A stretch of DNA of 64,000 nucleotides, from contig OY764222.1 of the NCBI GenBank assembly GCA_963668325.1, positions 3,166,467 to 3,230,466 on the forward strand. Direction: 5' to 3'. Position 1 is the stretch's first letter, and each line of letters opens with the position of its first letter. The stretch comes from MPNP01 sp963668325 (GTDB lineage Bacteria; Pseudomonadota; Alphaproteobacteria; Rhodobacterales; Rhodobacteraceae). A program made the position numbers and the translations under genes. Below are positions 44,669-54,098 of this stretch, in pieces. Under the pieces are notes generated by a model. It made no database searches and was not told the origin of the DNA. It saw only the letters and a program-made list of their open reading frames with translations.

Positions 44669-46909
44669 TTACCCGTGACCAGGATCTTCATGCCGGCCAA
44701 GATCAGTTAGAGCAGCCTGGTAGCCCATCATGTAGTTGTTTAGAAACAACAGGCCTTCCCAGAGCTTCTGGGTTCCGGGTAGCGGTTGGCGCCTGCTGGG
44801 ATGGAACCCGGCCAAACCAGCAATCAGAACCACAAACTCGGCCATGGTCATATCTTCGGGTGGACCTCTGGGAACCTTGAGATGCCGCCAGCGGCTCACC
44901 GAACACAAGACGGTCAGCATCATCGGTGATTCATGTTGCCGGGCCCAATCCTTCGGATGCTCGGACGCCAGACGGGACAATTCCCAGACACGCATGGCGG
45001 TGATGGCATCAAAGGCCAGACACTTGGCCAGGTCTTCAGCCGCATCAAGCCGGCGGTCCTGCAGACGAGTTCCGACCTTAAGCGCATGGAAAAAGCGTTC
45101 AATGCTCCAGCGCCGCTCATAGAATTGCAAGGTTTCAATGGCAAGGGCACGCCCGGGCTGTTGCCTGGTGGTGGTTTGCAACATCCAGTGCAAGGCCTTG
45201 TGCTTGGGCGGTGGGCTCTCCTCACGAGCTTCGACTACAATCGCCCGCAACGGCTTCTCGTCCTTGGCCGTGTGAGGTGGTACCAGGGTAACCTCACAAC
45301 AGCGTAAGGTCAGGGTTGCGGTCCGAGCGGCCCGACGTTGGGGGCCACCTCGGCGTGGCACCGCAATGCGGCGGGTTCCCAATGAGGGCTGCCTGGCCAT
45401 GTATTGCCAGAGGTCGATCGCTTCCCCATCAGCTGTCTTGACCCGGCGTTTGACGCCTTTGTTGGCGCGGACCAGAAGCTCGGTATCAAGCGTACGGGCG
45501 TGGGTCAACAACTCCCAGAAATCACCTTCCCGGTCACAAATCGTCACCACCCGGCTGGCCGGACACACCTCGGCCAATTCGGCCGAGCGGTCCAACATCC
45601 TGACCCAGCGCCGGCTGTCGTTGGACGGATCTTGTCGAAACGATACATCCATGTCATAGAGACCCAACGGTCGTCCCGCCGGCGTGACGGCCACACCACA
45701 GTGCGGCAGAAGACCACGCGTTCCTTTGCCACCGCCACCAAGATGATCCAGCCCCACAGTCGCCACCAGCGTGTCATAGTTCAGGGTGGTGGTGTCCTGC
45801 ACGGCCAAAACCACCGATTGGGACCGACAACGCTCCACGGTCGCTTCATAATGGGAGAACATTATATCGTCCATCTTGATAGCCTCATTCGATAATAAGC
45901 GATACGCGGCCTGTTGGTCGGCCGCACGCGGAAAAAGAGCCGGCAGGGCAACTCCAGGTGCCGCCAGCCAGGCTTGGCCCATGGCCATGATCCGGCGGCG
46001 AATACGCCCATCAGGATAGGCACAGCGGGCATATTCCCTTGTGGCCCACTCACCCTCACACCACGGCTCCGAGGTCTGGCCCAGAACACGAGCCGGTTCA
46101 ACACACAGTTGCGCCTGCCAGTTGTCTACCAACGGTTGCAACCAGACCTGCCGCCGGATACCCGAACGCCGACCTGATGAGCACCGGGGACAACAAGACC
46201 AACCAGCCGAGCGATAACTGGTACCGGTATATCCCGGGGCCACAAAAGTTTGTAATAACACTGGACGCTGCTGATAATAATAGGCCCAATCATCAGCAAT
46301 GCAACTGGTCGCCAGTTGTAGGGCCCGCGAGGCCAGACCATGGACCCGTACCGATGGCAAAAGCAAAAATCGGTTGTTGCACAGCACCCGGCCAATATGA
46401 GCATGGCGAGCCTTCACTGACCAGCCAATAACTTCATCCCGTGGAAGCAGTTGCAAGCCCGCACTGACAAAACTGAGACCGCCCAGGATACCATAACGCG
46501 AGGAGCGTAGCCAATAGAGTATACGTCCACCCGGTGAACGCCTCCACCCTTCGGGATGATGGCTGGCCATCATTTTTTCCCAGGCCAAACGCTCGGTTTT
46601 AGTTACACGCGCCACGCTGAGGGTGCCCAGTTCCGACAAGCTACACTTAATGGTTTGATCTGGAAACCCGGTTGGTAAAGAGGCATGAGCCTCCGGCATC
46701 ACGACCTGGGCGGCTGGCAAGGAGACCTCAAGAAGCGCGGCCAGTTTCGGTAGAAGTTTCTGGGCAGCCGCTCGGCTACTCAACTGCTCGCGATGGCAAA
46801 GGGCTTCAGCCAAGGCTGTGCGAGACAGCCCGGAAACCTCAGTGTTCTGACAAACCTGCCTGAACCAGCAAGCAGTGTCGGATGAAAGTTGAAAAGTACC
46901 AATAAACAT
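44669..46909 (-). CDS. Tn5-type transposase fused to DUF4338 (DruA-like) domain
   Basis: A 746-residue protein, about 270 longer than Tn5 transposase. N-terminal residues, roughly 20-260, resemble the DUF4338 family that includes Druantia DruA: WEKMMASHHPEG, GRILYWLRSSRYGILGGLSF, RVLCNNRFLLLPSVRVHGLA and LLQTFVAPGYTGTSYRSAGW. The C-terminal part is IS4/Tn5-like: a DNA-binding WCEGEWATREYARCAYPDGR, Asp in VQDTTTLNY, Asp in TICDREGDFWELL and the YREK-type YERRWSIERFFHALK. One uninterrupted frame. GC is clearly higher than the host genes. Confidence 0.88.
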   Translation of the reverse strand: MFIGTFQLSSDTACWFRQVCQNTEVSGLSRTALAEALCHREQLSSRAAAQKLLPKLAALLEVSLPAAQVVMPEAHASLPTGFPDQTIKCSLSELGTLSVARVTKTERLAWEKMMASHHPEGWRRSPGGRILYWLRSSRYGILGGLSFVSAGLQLLPRDEVIGWSVKARHAHIGRVLCNNRFLLLPSVRVHGLASRALQLATSCIADDWAYYYQQRPVLLQTFVAPGYTGTSYRSAGWSCCPRCSSGRRSGIRRQVWLQPLVDNWQAQLCVEPARVLGQTSEPWCEGEWATREYARCAYPDGRIRRRIMAMGQAWLAAPGVALPALFPRAADQQAAYRLLSNEAIKMDDIMFSHYEATVERCRSQSVVLAVQDTTTLNYDTLVATVGLDHLGGGGKGTRGLLPHCGVAVTPAGRPLGLYDMDVSFRQDPSNDSRRWVRMLDRSAELAEVCPASRVVTICDREGDFWELLTHARTLDTELLVRANKGVKRRVKTADGEAIDLWQYMARQPSLGTRRIAVPRRGGPQRRAARTATLTLRCCEVTLVPPHTAKDEKPLRAIVVEAREESPPPKHKALHWMLQTTTRQQPGRALAIETLQFYERRWSIERFFHALKVGTRLQDRRLDAAEDLAKCLAFDAITAMRVWELSRLASEHPKDWARQHESPMMLTVLCSVSRWRHLKVPRGPPEDMTMAEFVVLIAGLAGFHPSRRQPLPGTQKLWEGLLFLNNYMMGYQAALTDLGRHEDPGHG

Positions 46910-46962
46910 GGCATAGTGATTCGCATAAAATCATTGCAGAGTCAAGTGTGATACATTGATAG

Positions 46963-49189
46963 GCTGCTACCCGCCTTTGTCTTTATGAGCGTAACGGGCT
47001 TGTTTGATAAATTGCTTGGGGTTGATGGCAAAAGCATGGATCCCTACGAAACGACTGAGAAAGGTTTGTTTTGGCATAATCTTCCGGTATGGATTTGGGC
47101 GTGCTTGTGGCCCATAACCCTCATCTATGGTATGTGGCAGATTTTAATTGCCGATCAATTGTCGACATGGGAGTGTGTAGCACTGGCAATTATTTTGGCC
47201 ATGGAAGCTCAAGCGGTATTTGTGATTGGACATGAATTGATCCACCGAAGAGTTCCTTGGGAACGACGCCTAGGTGAGTTCTTGCTGGCCTCCGCCTCCT
47301 ATCCGACATACGCCACTGAGCATGTCTACATACATCATGCCAAGGTTGGAACGCCCTATGATGTGGGCTCAGCTCCCAGGGGTGAAAGCTTTTGGCATTA
47401 TCTTCCAAAAGAACTTATTAGTAATATCACCAATTCCTGGGCGTTGGACCGGAATCGTCTTGCCCGACGTGGGCTTCCAGTATGGCATTACTCGAACCCT
47501 TTCTGGCGCTATGGGTTTGGCCTTTTATTCTGGCATGGGATTGCATTTTGGATGGGTGGCATTTGGGCTATTCCTATCTTTGCCTTTCTTGGATTCGGCT
47601 GTGTCTTTTCTATGAAAATCAGTAATTATCTCCAACATTACGGATTGCGTCGGGTCTTATTACCAAGCGGCAGGTGGGAGAAAGTCGCTCCTCGCCATTC
47701 ATGGAGCGCTGATTGGAAGTTCAGTAACTGGATGTTTTTCAATATGCAAAGGCATGCTGATCATCATGCAACTGCCTCACGGCATTATCCATTGCTTCAG
47801 GTACGAGGTCCAGAAGAATCACCTGAACTACCTGGCACTTATGCAGATATGATGAATATTGTATTAAGGCCCAAAAAATGGTTTGCAAAAATGGACCCGC
47901 TTATCGAGCAATGGCGTAAGTATTTTTATCCTGACATGGATGATTGGGGTGCTTATGACAGTCCGGTTGCCATGGCAAGACCGGACGATTTTGGGGCTAT
48001 CGCAGAAATTTTTGGAGCTTCCCCAAGACTAGCCAAATGGATTGAAAGTCATCCAAAGTTGCTTGATAGCCTTAAAACGAGAGAATTCATTGATCTTGAC
48101 CTACCCAAGGGCTTTGATGCTAATCCGGAATTCGATTCGGTAGTTCGTAAAGGGTTGGCAAGAGTTTACTGGACATATGAAATGGACGTTCAGGAGATGA
48201 AGGACCGGATTGGAGAATGGCCCGCCGCTGATGCAAATGAAACTGCCCTTATTGTCCAGGGATGGTCGAATGACAAGGCTTTCCAAATTGGTATGCATGT
48301 CGTTCGAGGGAATTTGACACCCACAGAAGCCTCCATAGCGTATTCCAATTTGGCTGAAGCTTCGGTATCGATCGTGCTGGAAGCTGTTATAGCTGATTTT
48401 GAGGAACGTATTGGGCCTCTTCCTTTATCGCTTGGTACCATTTTCTTGAACGATCTTGCCACAAGAGAGGTTCAACCTGGTTCAAAACTTGATCTCGTTT
48501 TTGTCCTTGACAGTAAGGATGATGCGCTGGGTGCACGAGTAAGTCTTCGATTTAAAGAGGTTCTAGATAAATTGACTTCAGAGAGTTTGACTTTTGTTCC
48601 AATTTCTGGTGATTCCAATGCAGCAAAATCGATTTCGATATCTGGTCTTGAAGAACAATACAAAAGCCAAAAAGCCCAAGCAATATCCATTTTGACCAAG
48701 TCCAGATGTATTTATGAAAGTGGCACATCTGATATGGCAAAGCTGTTTAATGCCGAACGAACCAAACTCCTTTCAGCCAAATCATTTGTGGAACCTCTAC
48801 TTGGTAATTTAGGTAAGGAGAGAAGCGTTGAAGAAACAATGTCTATTAATACAACTGTTAGTCAGATCTTGATGGATATCGACAGAGCTGCTCGATACCT
48901 TGCATTATCAAAGGAAGATCCAGATCTTGTAAAGGAGGCCTTGCCAGCTGAATACATTCTTGCCAAAGTAGGTTATGGAAGGTTGGCCAAGGCAGGTTCA
49001 ACCTGGAGAGAATTGCAGGGTGCCATGGCTCTTGCTGGGGAAGACGACCTTGAAGGCTATTCCTCTAGCGTGCAAAGGGAAGTTGCGCAAACCTGTGGTT
49101 ATAAGGATATTCGATCTCTGAAAACTAGGATTGACGAAGAAGCTATTTCAACCACTGAACAGGTTAATTCCATATTTCAAATTCCATGA
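46963..49189 (+). pseudogene. AlkB-like monooxygenase with GlnE-like C-terminal domain (3' part)
   Basis: Main part of the interrupted gene; an ATG at 46985 could give a 734-residue protein lacking the first membrane segment. The membrane di-iron His boxes of AlkB-type hydroxylases are present: HELIHRR, EHVYIHHAK and QRHADHHA. After the hydroxylase, from about restored residue 400, a second domain resembles half of glutamine-synthetase adenylyltransferase (GlnE): ALIVQGWSNDKAFQIGMHVV, then GTIFLNDLATREVQPGSKLD and LVFVLDS. The nucleotidyltransferase DxD is changed (GSKLDLVF rather than GSDLDLIF), so catalysis is doubtful. It precedes the YcaO gene by 54 bp and is probably the first gene of the RiPP operon. 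Confidence 0.82.
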
Positions 49190-49243
49190 TAATCTACTAG
49201 GAACAGATACGATTAACTGGGTTTCACAAGCTAACATAATCTC

Positions 49244-51535
49244 TTGCAAAACATTCTTACAAAATCTACTCAGGCAGATCGAGGATTTATCAACCGACCT
49301 GTACTAACACCGCATTTGCAATACCGTATTCATGAGGACCAGCAGGTTTTGTTGGTATCTGAGTTTTTCAATACTTTGATAAAGGGAAAGATATATTGTA
49401 TTCTCCTCCCTCTCCTTGATGGGTCTCATACCCTGGACGAAATCATCAATGAACTTGTAGGTCAGCACTCTACCTCGGATGTTCTAGGAACAGTCTACTC
49501 CCTTTCAGCTAGGGGATATATTGTATCCGCAGAACATGGATTTGACGTAGGCCAGGCCGCCTATTGGTCAACTCTAGGAGCGACTCCCCGCTGGGCAGAG
49601 CAACAACTAAAGAATGCAAGCATCGCTATTGAAGGCTGTGAAAGTTCTTTTGCAAATCATCTTAAGGAAAATGGCGTCAATGTTGTTTCTGCAAAAGCTG
49701 GATTAACTATTGTAACGTGTAACAATTATCTTGAAGCGCATCTTCAAGAATTAAACAATCGTTTTCTTGCACAAAATACTCCATGGATTTTAGTCCGTCC
49801 AGTTGGCATAGAGCCGATGTTTGGTCCGGTTTTTAATGCAGATGGTATCAGTGCCTGTTGGGAATGCCTTGCCAGTCGCCTTCGCTGTCATCAGGAAGTC
49901 CACGAATTTCTTAGAAGCATCGGTGGTGAAAATTCTGCCTTTAAACCAGGCCCTGCCAATAGTTATTTAAGTGAATCAGTTAATAGGCTGATCGCGGCAG
50001 AGATATTAAAATGGATTGTACTGGAAGATGCCGCCGTAATTCACAATCATGTAATCACCTTTAATACGAGAAGTTTTGAAACTGCCAGGCATAAGGTTAT
50101 TCGAAGACCTCAATGTTTGTCCTGCGGTGCTAAGGAATTGTTTGATCCCAACCGCAAACCATTTCCCTTGCAGTTGACCATGAATCCAAATAATGGCCAA
50201 CATTGTGGCGGTGCACGTTCAGTGCCACCTGAGGTCACTTTAGCAAAATACAAGCACTTGGTAAGCCCGATAAGCGGTGTTGCCACCTGGTTATCTCGAA
50301 CGACTGAAGATACAGACCCATGGTTGCATGTCTATTGGGCCGGAAATAATCATGGCTTGAAGATCAAAAGTCTGAATACACTCCGCCGAAGCCTCAGAAG
50401 CAAAAGCTCTGGTAAAGGTAGCAATCCTATACAATCCCAGGTAAGTGCACTGTGTGAAGCCGTAGAACGATACTCAGGTGTGTGTATGGGAGATGAAATT
50501 CGGATAAGCAAAAGTTATGACGATTTTACTCTCGACAAGGATGCCATTCATCCCAATGATGTTCAACTATTCAGTGAAAACCAACTCAAAAATGCTGAAT
50601 CAATAAATTCTGAAGGGCATCCACACAACTGGGTACCCAAAAAACTAGACTCAGGTCTGAAGTTGGATTGGACCCCTGTATGGTCATTTACGCAACAAAG
50701 ACATCGATATCTTCCTACATCCATGCTCTACTTCATGACCTCAGAATTACGGAAGCCTTCAGACTTGATTGCAGATTCAAATGGTTGTGCTGCTGGCAAC
50801 ACCCTGGAAGAAGCCATTTTACAGGGCTTCTATGAGCTTGTTGAAAGAGATTCTTTCGCAATCTGGTGGTATAATCAACTTCGAATGCCTGCAGTTGATC
50901 TTGCAAGCTTTGATGACCAATACCTGAATCAAGCCCAGCAATACTATAAGCAATACCAGCGGGATTTATGGATGTTAGATATCACCTCTGATATCGGCAT
51001 ACCAACCTTTGTAGCAATATCTCACCGTCCCGACGGCCAAACTGAAGATATTATCTATGGTGCAGGGGCACACCACGATCCAAAAACTGCAGCTTTGCGA
51101 GCCTTATGTGAGTTGAACCAATGCCTGACCTGGTTGCCCCCCGGTGATAATGATGGGCACCCATCAATTGATGATCCAATGGTATTGTCATGGTGGAAAA
51201 ATAGCCTGCTTAAAGATTGTCCCTGGCTTGTACCTGCAACCGATAGCCAGCCCTCTACTTTGTCTTCTCCTTTTAACCAGCTGAATTTTCCTGACATAAA
51301 ACAAGAAGTGGAGTATTGCCAATCTTTGGTCGAGGAAAAAGGTATGGAATTTTTGGTACTAGATCAAACCCGGCCTGACATCGGGTTAAATGTCGTGAGG
51401 GTAATTGTTCCTGGGATGAGGCATTTTTGGGCAAGATTAGCCCCGGGGCGTCTTTATGACGCCCCTGTAAGTATGGGATATCACAAAATTCCCCTTAAAG
51501 AATTAGAAATGAACAAAGTACCTGTGGTTGCCTAA
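49244..51535 (+). CDS. TOMM leader-binding/ThiF-like protein fused to YcaO cyclodehydratase
   Basis: A 763-residue fusion. Residues about 15-100 resemble the leader-peptide-binding domain of TOMM partner proteins (VSEFFNTLIKGKIYCILLPL, LDGSHTLDEIINELV). Residues about 120-350 are a degenerate ThiF/E1-like domain with zinc-binding CWECLASR and CLSCG. From about 380 the YcaO domain follows: SALCEAVERYSG, GCAAGNTLEEAILQGFYELV with ERDSFAIWWY, and AALRALCELNQCLTW, which are the ATP/Mg motifs. It should activate backbone amides with ATP so that Cys/Ser side chains cyclise to azolines. The C-terminus (KVPVVA) lacks the Pro-rich tail of many azole-forming YcaOs. Start is TTG 49244 with no clear ribosome site. 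Confidence 0.88.
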   Translation: MQNILTKSTQADRGFINRPVLTPHLQYRIHEDQQVLLVSEFFNTLIKGKIYCILLPLLDGSHTLDEIINELVGQHSTSDVLGTVYSLSARGYIVSAEHGFDVGQAAYWSTLGATPRWAEQQLKNASIAIEGCESSFANHLKENGVNVVSAKAGLTIVTCNNYLEAHLQELNNRFLAQNTPWILVRPVGIEPMFGPVFNADGISACWECLASRLRCHQEVHEFLRSIGGENSAFKPGPANSYLSESVNRLIAAEILKWIVLEDAAVIHNHVITFNTRSFETARHKVIRRPQCLSCGAKELFDPNRKPFPLQLTMNPNNGQHCGGARSVPPEVTLAKYKHLVSPISGVATWLSRTTEDTDPWLHVYWAGNNHGLKIKSLNTLRRSLRSKSSGKGSNPIQSQVSALCEAVERYSGVCMGDEIRISKSYDDFTLDKDAIHPNDVQLFSENQLKNAESINSEGHPHNWVPKKLDSGLKLDWTPVWSFTQQRHRYLPTSMLYFMTSELRKPSDLIADSNGCAAGNTLEEAILQGFYELVERDSFAIWWYNQLRMPAVDLASFDDQYLNQAQQYYKQYQRDLWMLDITSDIGIPTFVAISHRPDGQTEDIIYGAGAHHDPKTAALRALCELNQCLTWLPPGDNDGHPSIDDPMVLSWWKNSLLKDCPWLVPATDSQPSTLSSPFNQLNFPDIKQEVEYCQSLVEEKGMEFLVLDQTRPDIGLNVVRVIVPGMRHFWARLAPGRLYDAPVSMGYHKIPLKELEMNKVPVVA

Positions 51536-51544
51536 GGAGTTAAA

Positions 51545-52663
51545 ATGGAATTTAAACAAGCACTGGCTCAAACCCAAAGCAGATTGTCACAAGAGGGCAG
51601 CGATATGGGTTTCCTATTCGAACAATCAAAAAGTTGGACTACAGAAACACTTGTGGGAGAAAATGAATGGAACAAAATATTAGCTTGTGCCAAGAATCTT
51701 CCAATTTCGATGGGTACATTTCCATTCGGTTTTGAGTTTCCCTTACAAACCAGAAAACCACAAGCCGATATTGGGGTTTCTCTCGCAGGAGGTACATCTG
51801 CGAGCAAAATTTTTCTCGATCGAGCCAAGCATTCTGAATCGGATTTACTTGCAGGTACCATTGTCAAACTTTTCAAACAAATGGAGGATAACTTTTTCCT
51901 GCGTGGCATAGTTGACCAAAAAGTAATGTTGGAATTTGATGTAGGTTCAGCAAAAGAAGCCATTCCTGAACTTCCGGGTTTTTTTCTATATCCCGGCAGG
52001 AATCCAATCAATGGTGGTAAGGGGAAGGTTAATGAAGTCTTGACTGTGGCAGATGCACTTTTTTCTTGTGCAGGATGGAAATTGGACCGGACTGAACAAG
52101 ACAAACTTGAACAGATATATTTAGCTCAACCCAATAATACCCGGATGGATTCCTTTGGAATTTTTCCATCGCGGTCTCGTGGCATCAGGTTTGCCGTCAT
52201 GGGATTAAATACTTCAACAGCTCTTGATTCATTCCTCAAAGCCATTGAATGGCCTGGAGATACTTCGATTGTTCAAGGTGTAGTAAAATCCCTGCACGAA
52301 AGAGCACAGATAGTTCAGAGCGGAGTAAATTTGGACGTTAACGAGGAGGGTTTGGGGTCTACACTTGGCCTGACTGCCATAGTAAAACAGAGACACCCCA
52401 ATGATCCACAGTATTGGCTTGATGACACAAATTTGTGGACACCATTCCTAGATGCATTAGGTCAGGAAGAAATAGTTGTTAAAGAGAAGTTGGTAGCACT
52501 TAGGGGCTGGATGTCCAAACCAATGATATTATACGGCAAGACTGGTCGCTTTGTTGTTCTCCGTGGAATACACCACATAAAGTTTGTTATTTCCGAGGGG
52601 GCACTAAGTAAGGTTAAAGCTTACGTATTTATGGTCTTTACAACTGCGGACCCGTCGCAATAG
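51545..52663 (+). CDS. Unrecognised 372-residue protein in RiPP operon
   Basis: I do not recognise this protein. It is soluble in appearance, with no signal or membrane segment. Notable segments are FPFGFEFPLQTRKPQADIGVSLAGG, the GFFLYPGRNPINGG loop, and a C-terminal half with RGIRFAVMGLNTS. No cofactor motif stands out. ATG 51545 follows AAGGAGTT and lies 9 bp after the YcaO stop, so it is translated from the same message and is probably a tailoring enzyme or maturation partner. It precedes the precursor genes, which point towards it. Confidence 0.75.
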   Translation: MEFKQALAQTQSRLSQEGSDMGFLFEQSKSWTTETLVGENEWNKILACAKNLPISMGTFPFGFEFPLQTRKPQADIGVSLAGGTSASKIFLDRAKHSESDLLAGTIVKLFKQMEDNFFLRGIVDQKVMLEFDVGSAKEAIPELPGFFLYPGRNPINGGKGKVNEVLTVADALFSCAGWKLDRTEQDKLEQIYLAQPNNTRMDSFGIFPSRSRGIRFAVMGLNTSTALDSFLKAIEWPGDTSIVQGVVKSLHERAQIVQSGVNLDVNEEGLGSTLGLTAIVKQRHPNDPQYWLDDTNLWTPFLDALGQEEIVVKEKLVALRGWMSKPMILYGKTGRFVVLRGIHHIKFVISEGALSKVKAYVFMVFTTADPSQ

Positions 52664-52795
52664 GGGTATCAGTATAATTTTCCAACCGGGAATATAAATT
52701 TTTATAACTAAAGCCGATATCACCGATTAAATAATATATGGTGTTAAGGTGTGGGGTAAATTAATTCCACTTGCATTGCGAAAATCGCTACTGAA

Positions 52796-53047
52796 TTAAA
52801 AACACATAGAAAATCCTGCTGAAACTGCCTCAAGTCGTTCCTCTGAAATTTTGGGATCGGGCGGTAGGGCAATGTGAACTGTCTGCATGTCACTTTCGTG
52901 GACATGGATTGAAATCGAATCAGGTATTGTAATCTCAAATTCTTTAGACAATGTACTCCTTGGTTCAGCCAGCAACTCTTGGCGAAAGGTGGCATCAATT
53001 GCAGATTTATCAACAATATGCTTCATCATTTCTTCACCACTTTGCAT
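52796..53047 (-). CDS. RiPP precursor 1, nitrile-hydratase-like leader, core FSMCF
   Basis: An 83-residue precursor. The leader resembles nitrile-hydratase alpha-subunit leaders (NHLP): HIVDKSAIDATFRQELLAEP, then ITIPDSISIHVHESDMQTVH, IALPPDP and ERLEAVSAG. Only five residues, FSMCF, follow the Ala-Gly that fits a C39-type cleavage site. Start ATG 53047 with AAAGGAGA upstream. The core has one Ser and one Cys that could be cyclodehydrated by the YcaO enzyme. Convergent with the YcaO operon. Confidence 0.87.
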   Translation of the reverse strand: MQSGEEMMKHIVDKSAIDATFRQELLAEPRSTLSKEFEITIPDSISIHVHESDMQTVHIALPPDPKISEERLEAVSAGFSMCF

Positions 53048-53426
53048 AATAATCTCCTTTAACAGTAATTGTTTGATTCCAACATTATATATAATTTCAA
53101 CCTTTACAAAATCTTTTTTACATTGTTATTACTTCAACTCCATCAACCATATTACCACCTGAGATCTAGTTTGGAGAAACCAAAGAGGCTTTAGCGGTTC
53201 ACCCTGGGTCGGGCATGCTCTTTTCCGCTCTTATAAGAACGCTTACTTTTACCACAGCAATCTACAGGGAAAAATCCCTACTTTAATTCTCGTCTACAAA
53301 TTTGAGGAAAGACAAAAACAGCTATCATTCCACAACGAAAAAATTAGCTGCATTACTGTCAGCAATAAGGAATGCTTTCATGAAACATTTGGCAATAACC
53401 CTTGCTGGTAATTGCCAAAAATTAAT
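53048..53426. other. 379-bp gap between the two precursor genes
   Basis: No gene is recognised. It should hold the promoter for precursor 1 (minus strand) and the 3' end of precursor 2. A short dyad AGGGA/TCCCT lies near 53270. The open frames here have no family resemblance. Confidence 0.5.
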
Positions 53427-53678
53427 TTACCAGCAACAACACAATCCTGCTGATACTGCCTCTAGTTGCTCCTCTGAAATATTGGGATCAGGCGGTAGGG
53501 CAATGTGAACTGTCTGCATGTCACTTTCGTGGACACATATAGACATCGAGTCAGGCATTGTAATCCCCAATTCTTTGGATATTGCACCCTTTGGTTCAGC
53601 CAGCAACTCTTGACGAAAGGCGACATCAATTGCAGATTTATCAACAATTTGCTTTAACATTTCATCACCACTTCGCAT
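53427..53678 (-). CDS. RiPP precursor 2, nitrile-hydratase-like leader, core LCCCW
   Basis: Also 83 residues from ATG 53678 (GAGGAG seven bases upstream); a TTG at 53696 would add six residues. The leader aligns with precursor 1 without gaps (QIVDKSAIDVAFRQELLAEP, then DSMSICVHESDMQTVHIALP, EQLEAVSAG). The residues after Ala-Gly are LCCCW: three consecutive Cys and a C-terminal Trp. The leader is conserved while the core differs completely, the pattern expected for a RiPP family with variable products. Confidence 0.9.
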   Translation of the reverse strand: MRSGDEMLKQIVDKSAIDVAFRQELLAEPKGAISKELGITMPDSMSICVHESDMQTVHIALPPDPNISEEQLEAVSAGLCCCW

Positions 53679-53767
53679 ATAAAACTCCTCAATCAAATTA
53701 GATTTAATTCCTGTGTATCAATTTATACTCAGAATTTATTTTTTCAAAATCTTTTTTCATTCTATAG

Positions 53768-53914
53768 TTACGGAATCTTATTTCCCCATCTATCAATTAC
53801 ACAGGCCAATAGAGTAGCCAATGCCAACACTCCAAGTCGTGCAGTTGATACTGTGAAATATTCCCATTCAGCATCAAGTGAAAAAATAGACCCAAAACAG
53901 GTATAATTTTTCAA
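53768..53914 (-). CDS. Possible 48-residue membrane peptide
   Basis: An open frame from TTG 53914 with one membrane segment (LGVLALATLLACVI) ending DRWGNKIP. No ribosome site is seen. It lies just inside the intron's 3' flank, upstream of precursor 2 on the same strand. It could be a genuine small gene, a gene remnant, or chance. Confidence 0.25.
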   Translation of the reverse strand: MKNYTCFGSIFSLDAEWEYFTVSTARLGVLALATLLACVIDRWGNKIP

Positions 53915-54053
53915 GAATATTAAACTTTATGGGTAGAGTCGAGGGGAGGCGCGCCTTGTTTTAGGTTTGGAGAGTAGCCGTTTCCGATGGCTTTCGCCCT
54001 TCATCGGTGCCTCAGTTCTTCACCATGACTGCGTTTCCTCACCCCCGCTCATC

Positions 54054-54085
54054 AAACCGGACGTGCGGTTTTCCCGCATCCGGCT
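54054..54085 (-). ncRNA. Group II intron domain V
   Basis: The minus strand reads AGCCGGATGCGGG, AAAA loop, then CCGCACGTCCGGTTT: the AGC catalytic triad at the base, a GNRA-like loop replaced by AAAA, and the CG bulge on the 3' strand. This is the catalytic heart of the ribozyme and it is intact. Confidence 0.85.
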
Positions 54086-54098
54086 TTCCTCTGGAATA

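Larger units (their letters stand above)
44314..46962 (-). mobile_element. IS4/Tn5-type insertion sequence with DUF4338 fusion
   Basis: A 2649-bp element with 28-bp perfect terminal repeats beginning CTATCAATGTATCACACTTG (44314) and its inverse at 46962, and a 9-bp target duplication GCTGCTACC (44305-44313, 46963-46971). The right end is 53 bp from the transposase start, whereas the left end is 355 bp beyond its stop because it contains extra DNA resembling another transposon's end. Confidence 0.95.

Noticed and set aside
46098..46431. Open frames on both strands opposite the DUF4338-transposase
   Set aside because: High-GC shadow frames without motifs or ribosome sites.
53048..53426. A third precursor gene between the two precursors
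   Set aside because: No second copy of the leader motif (LLAEP, HIALPPDP) is found in any frame.
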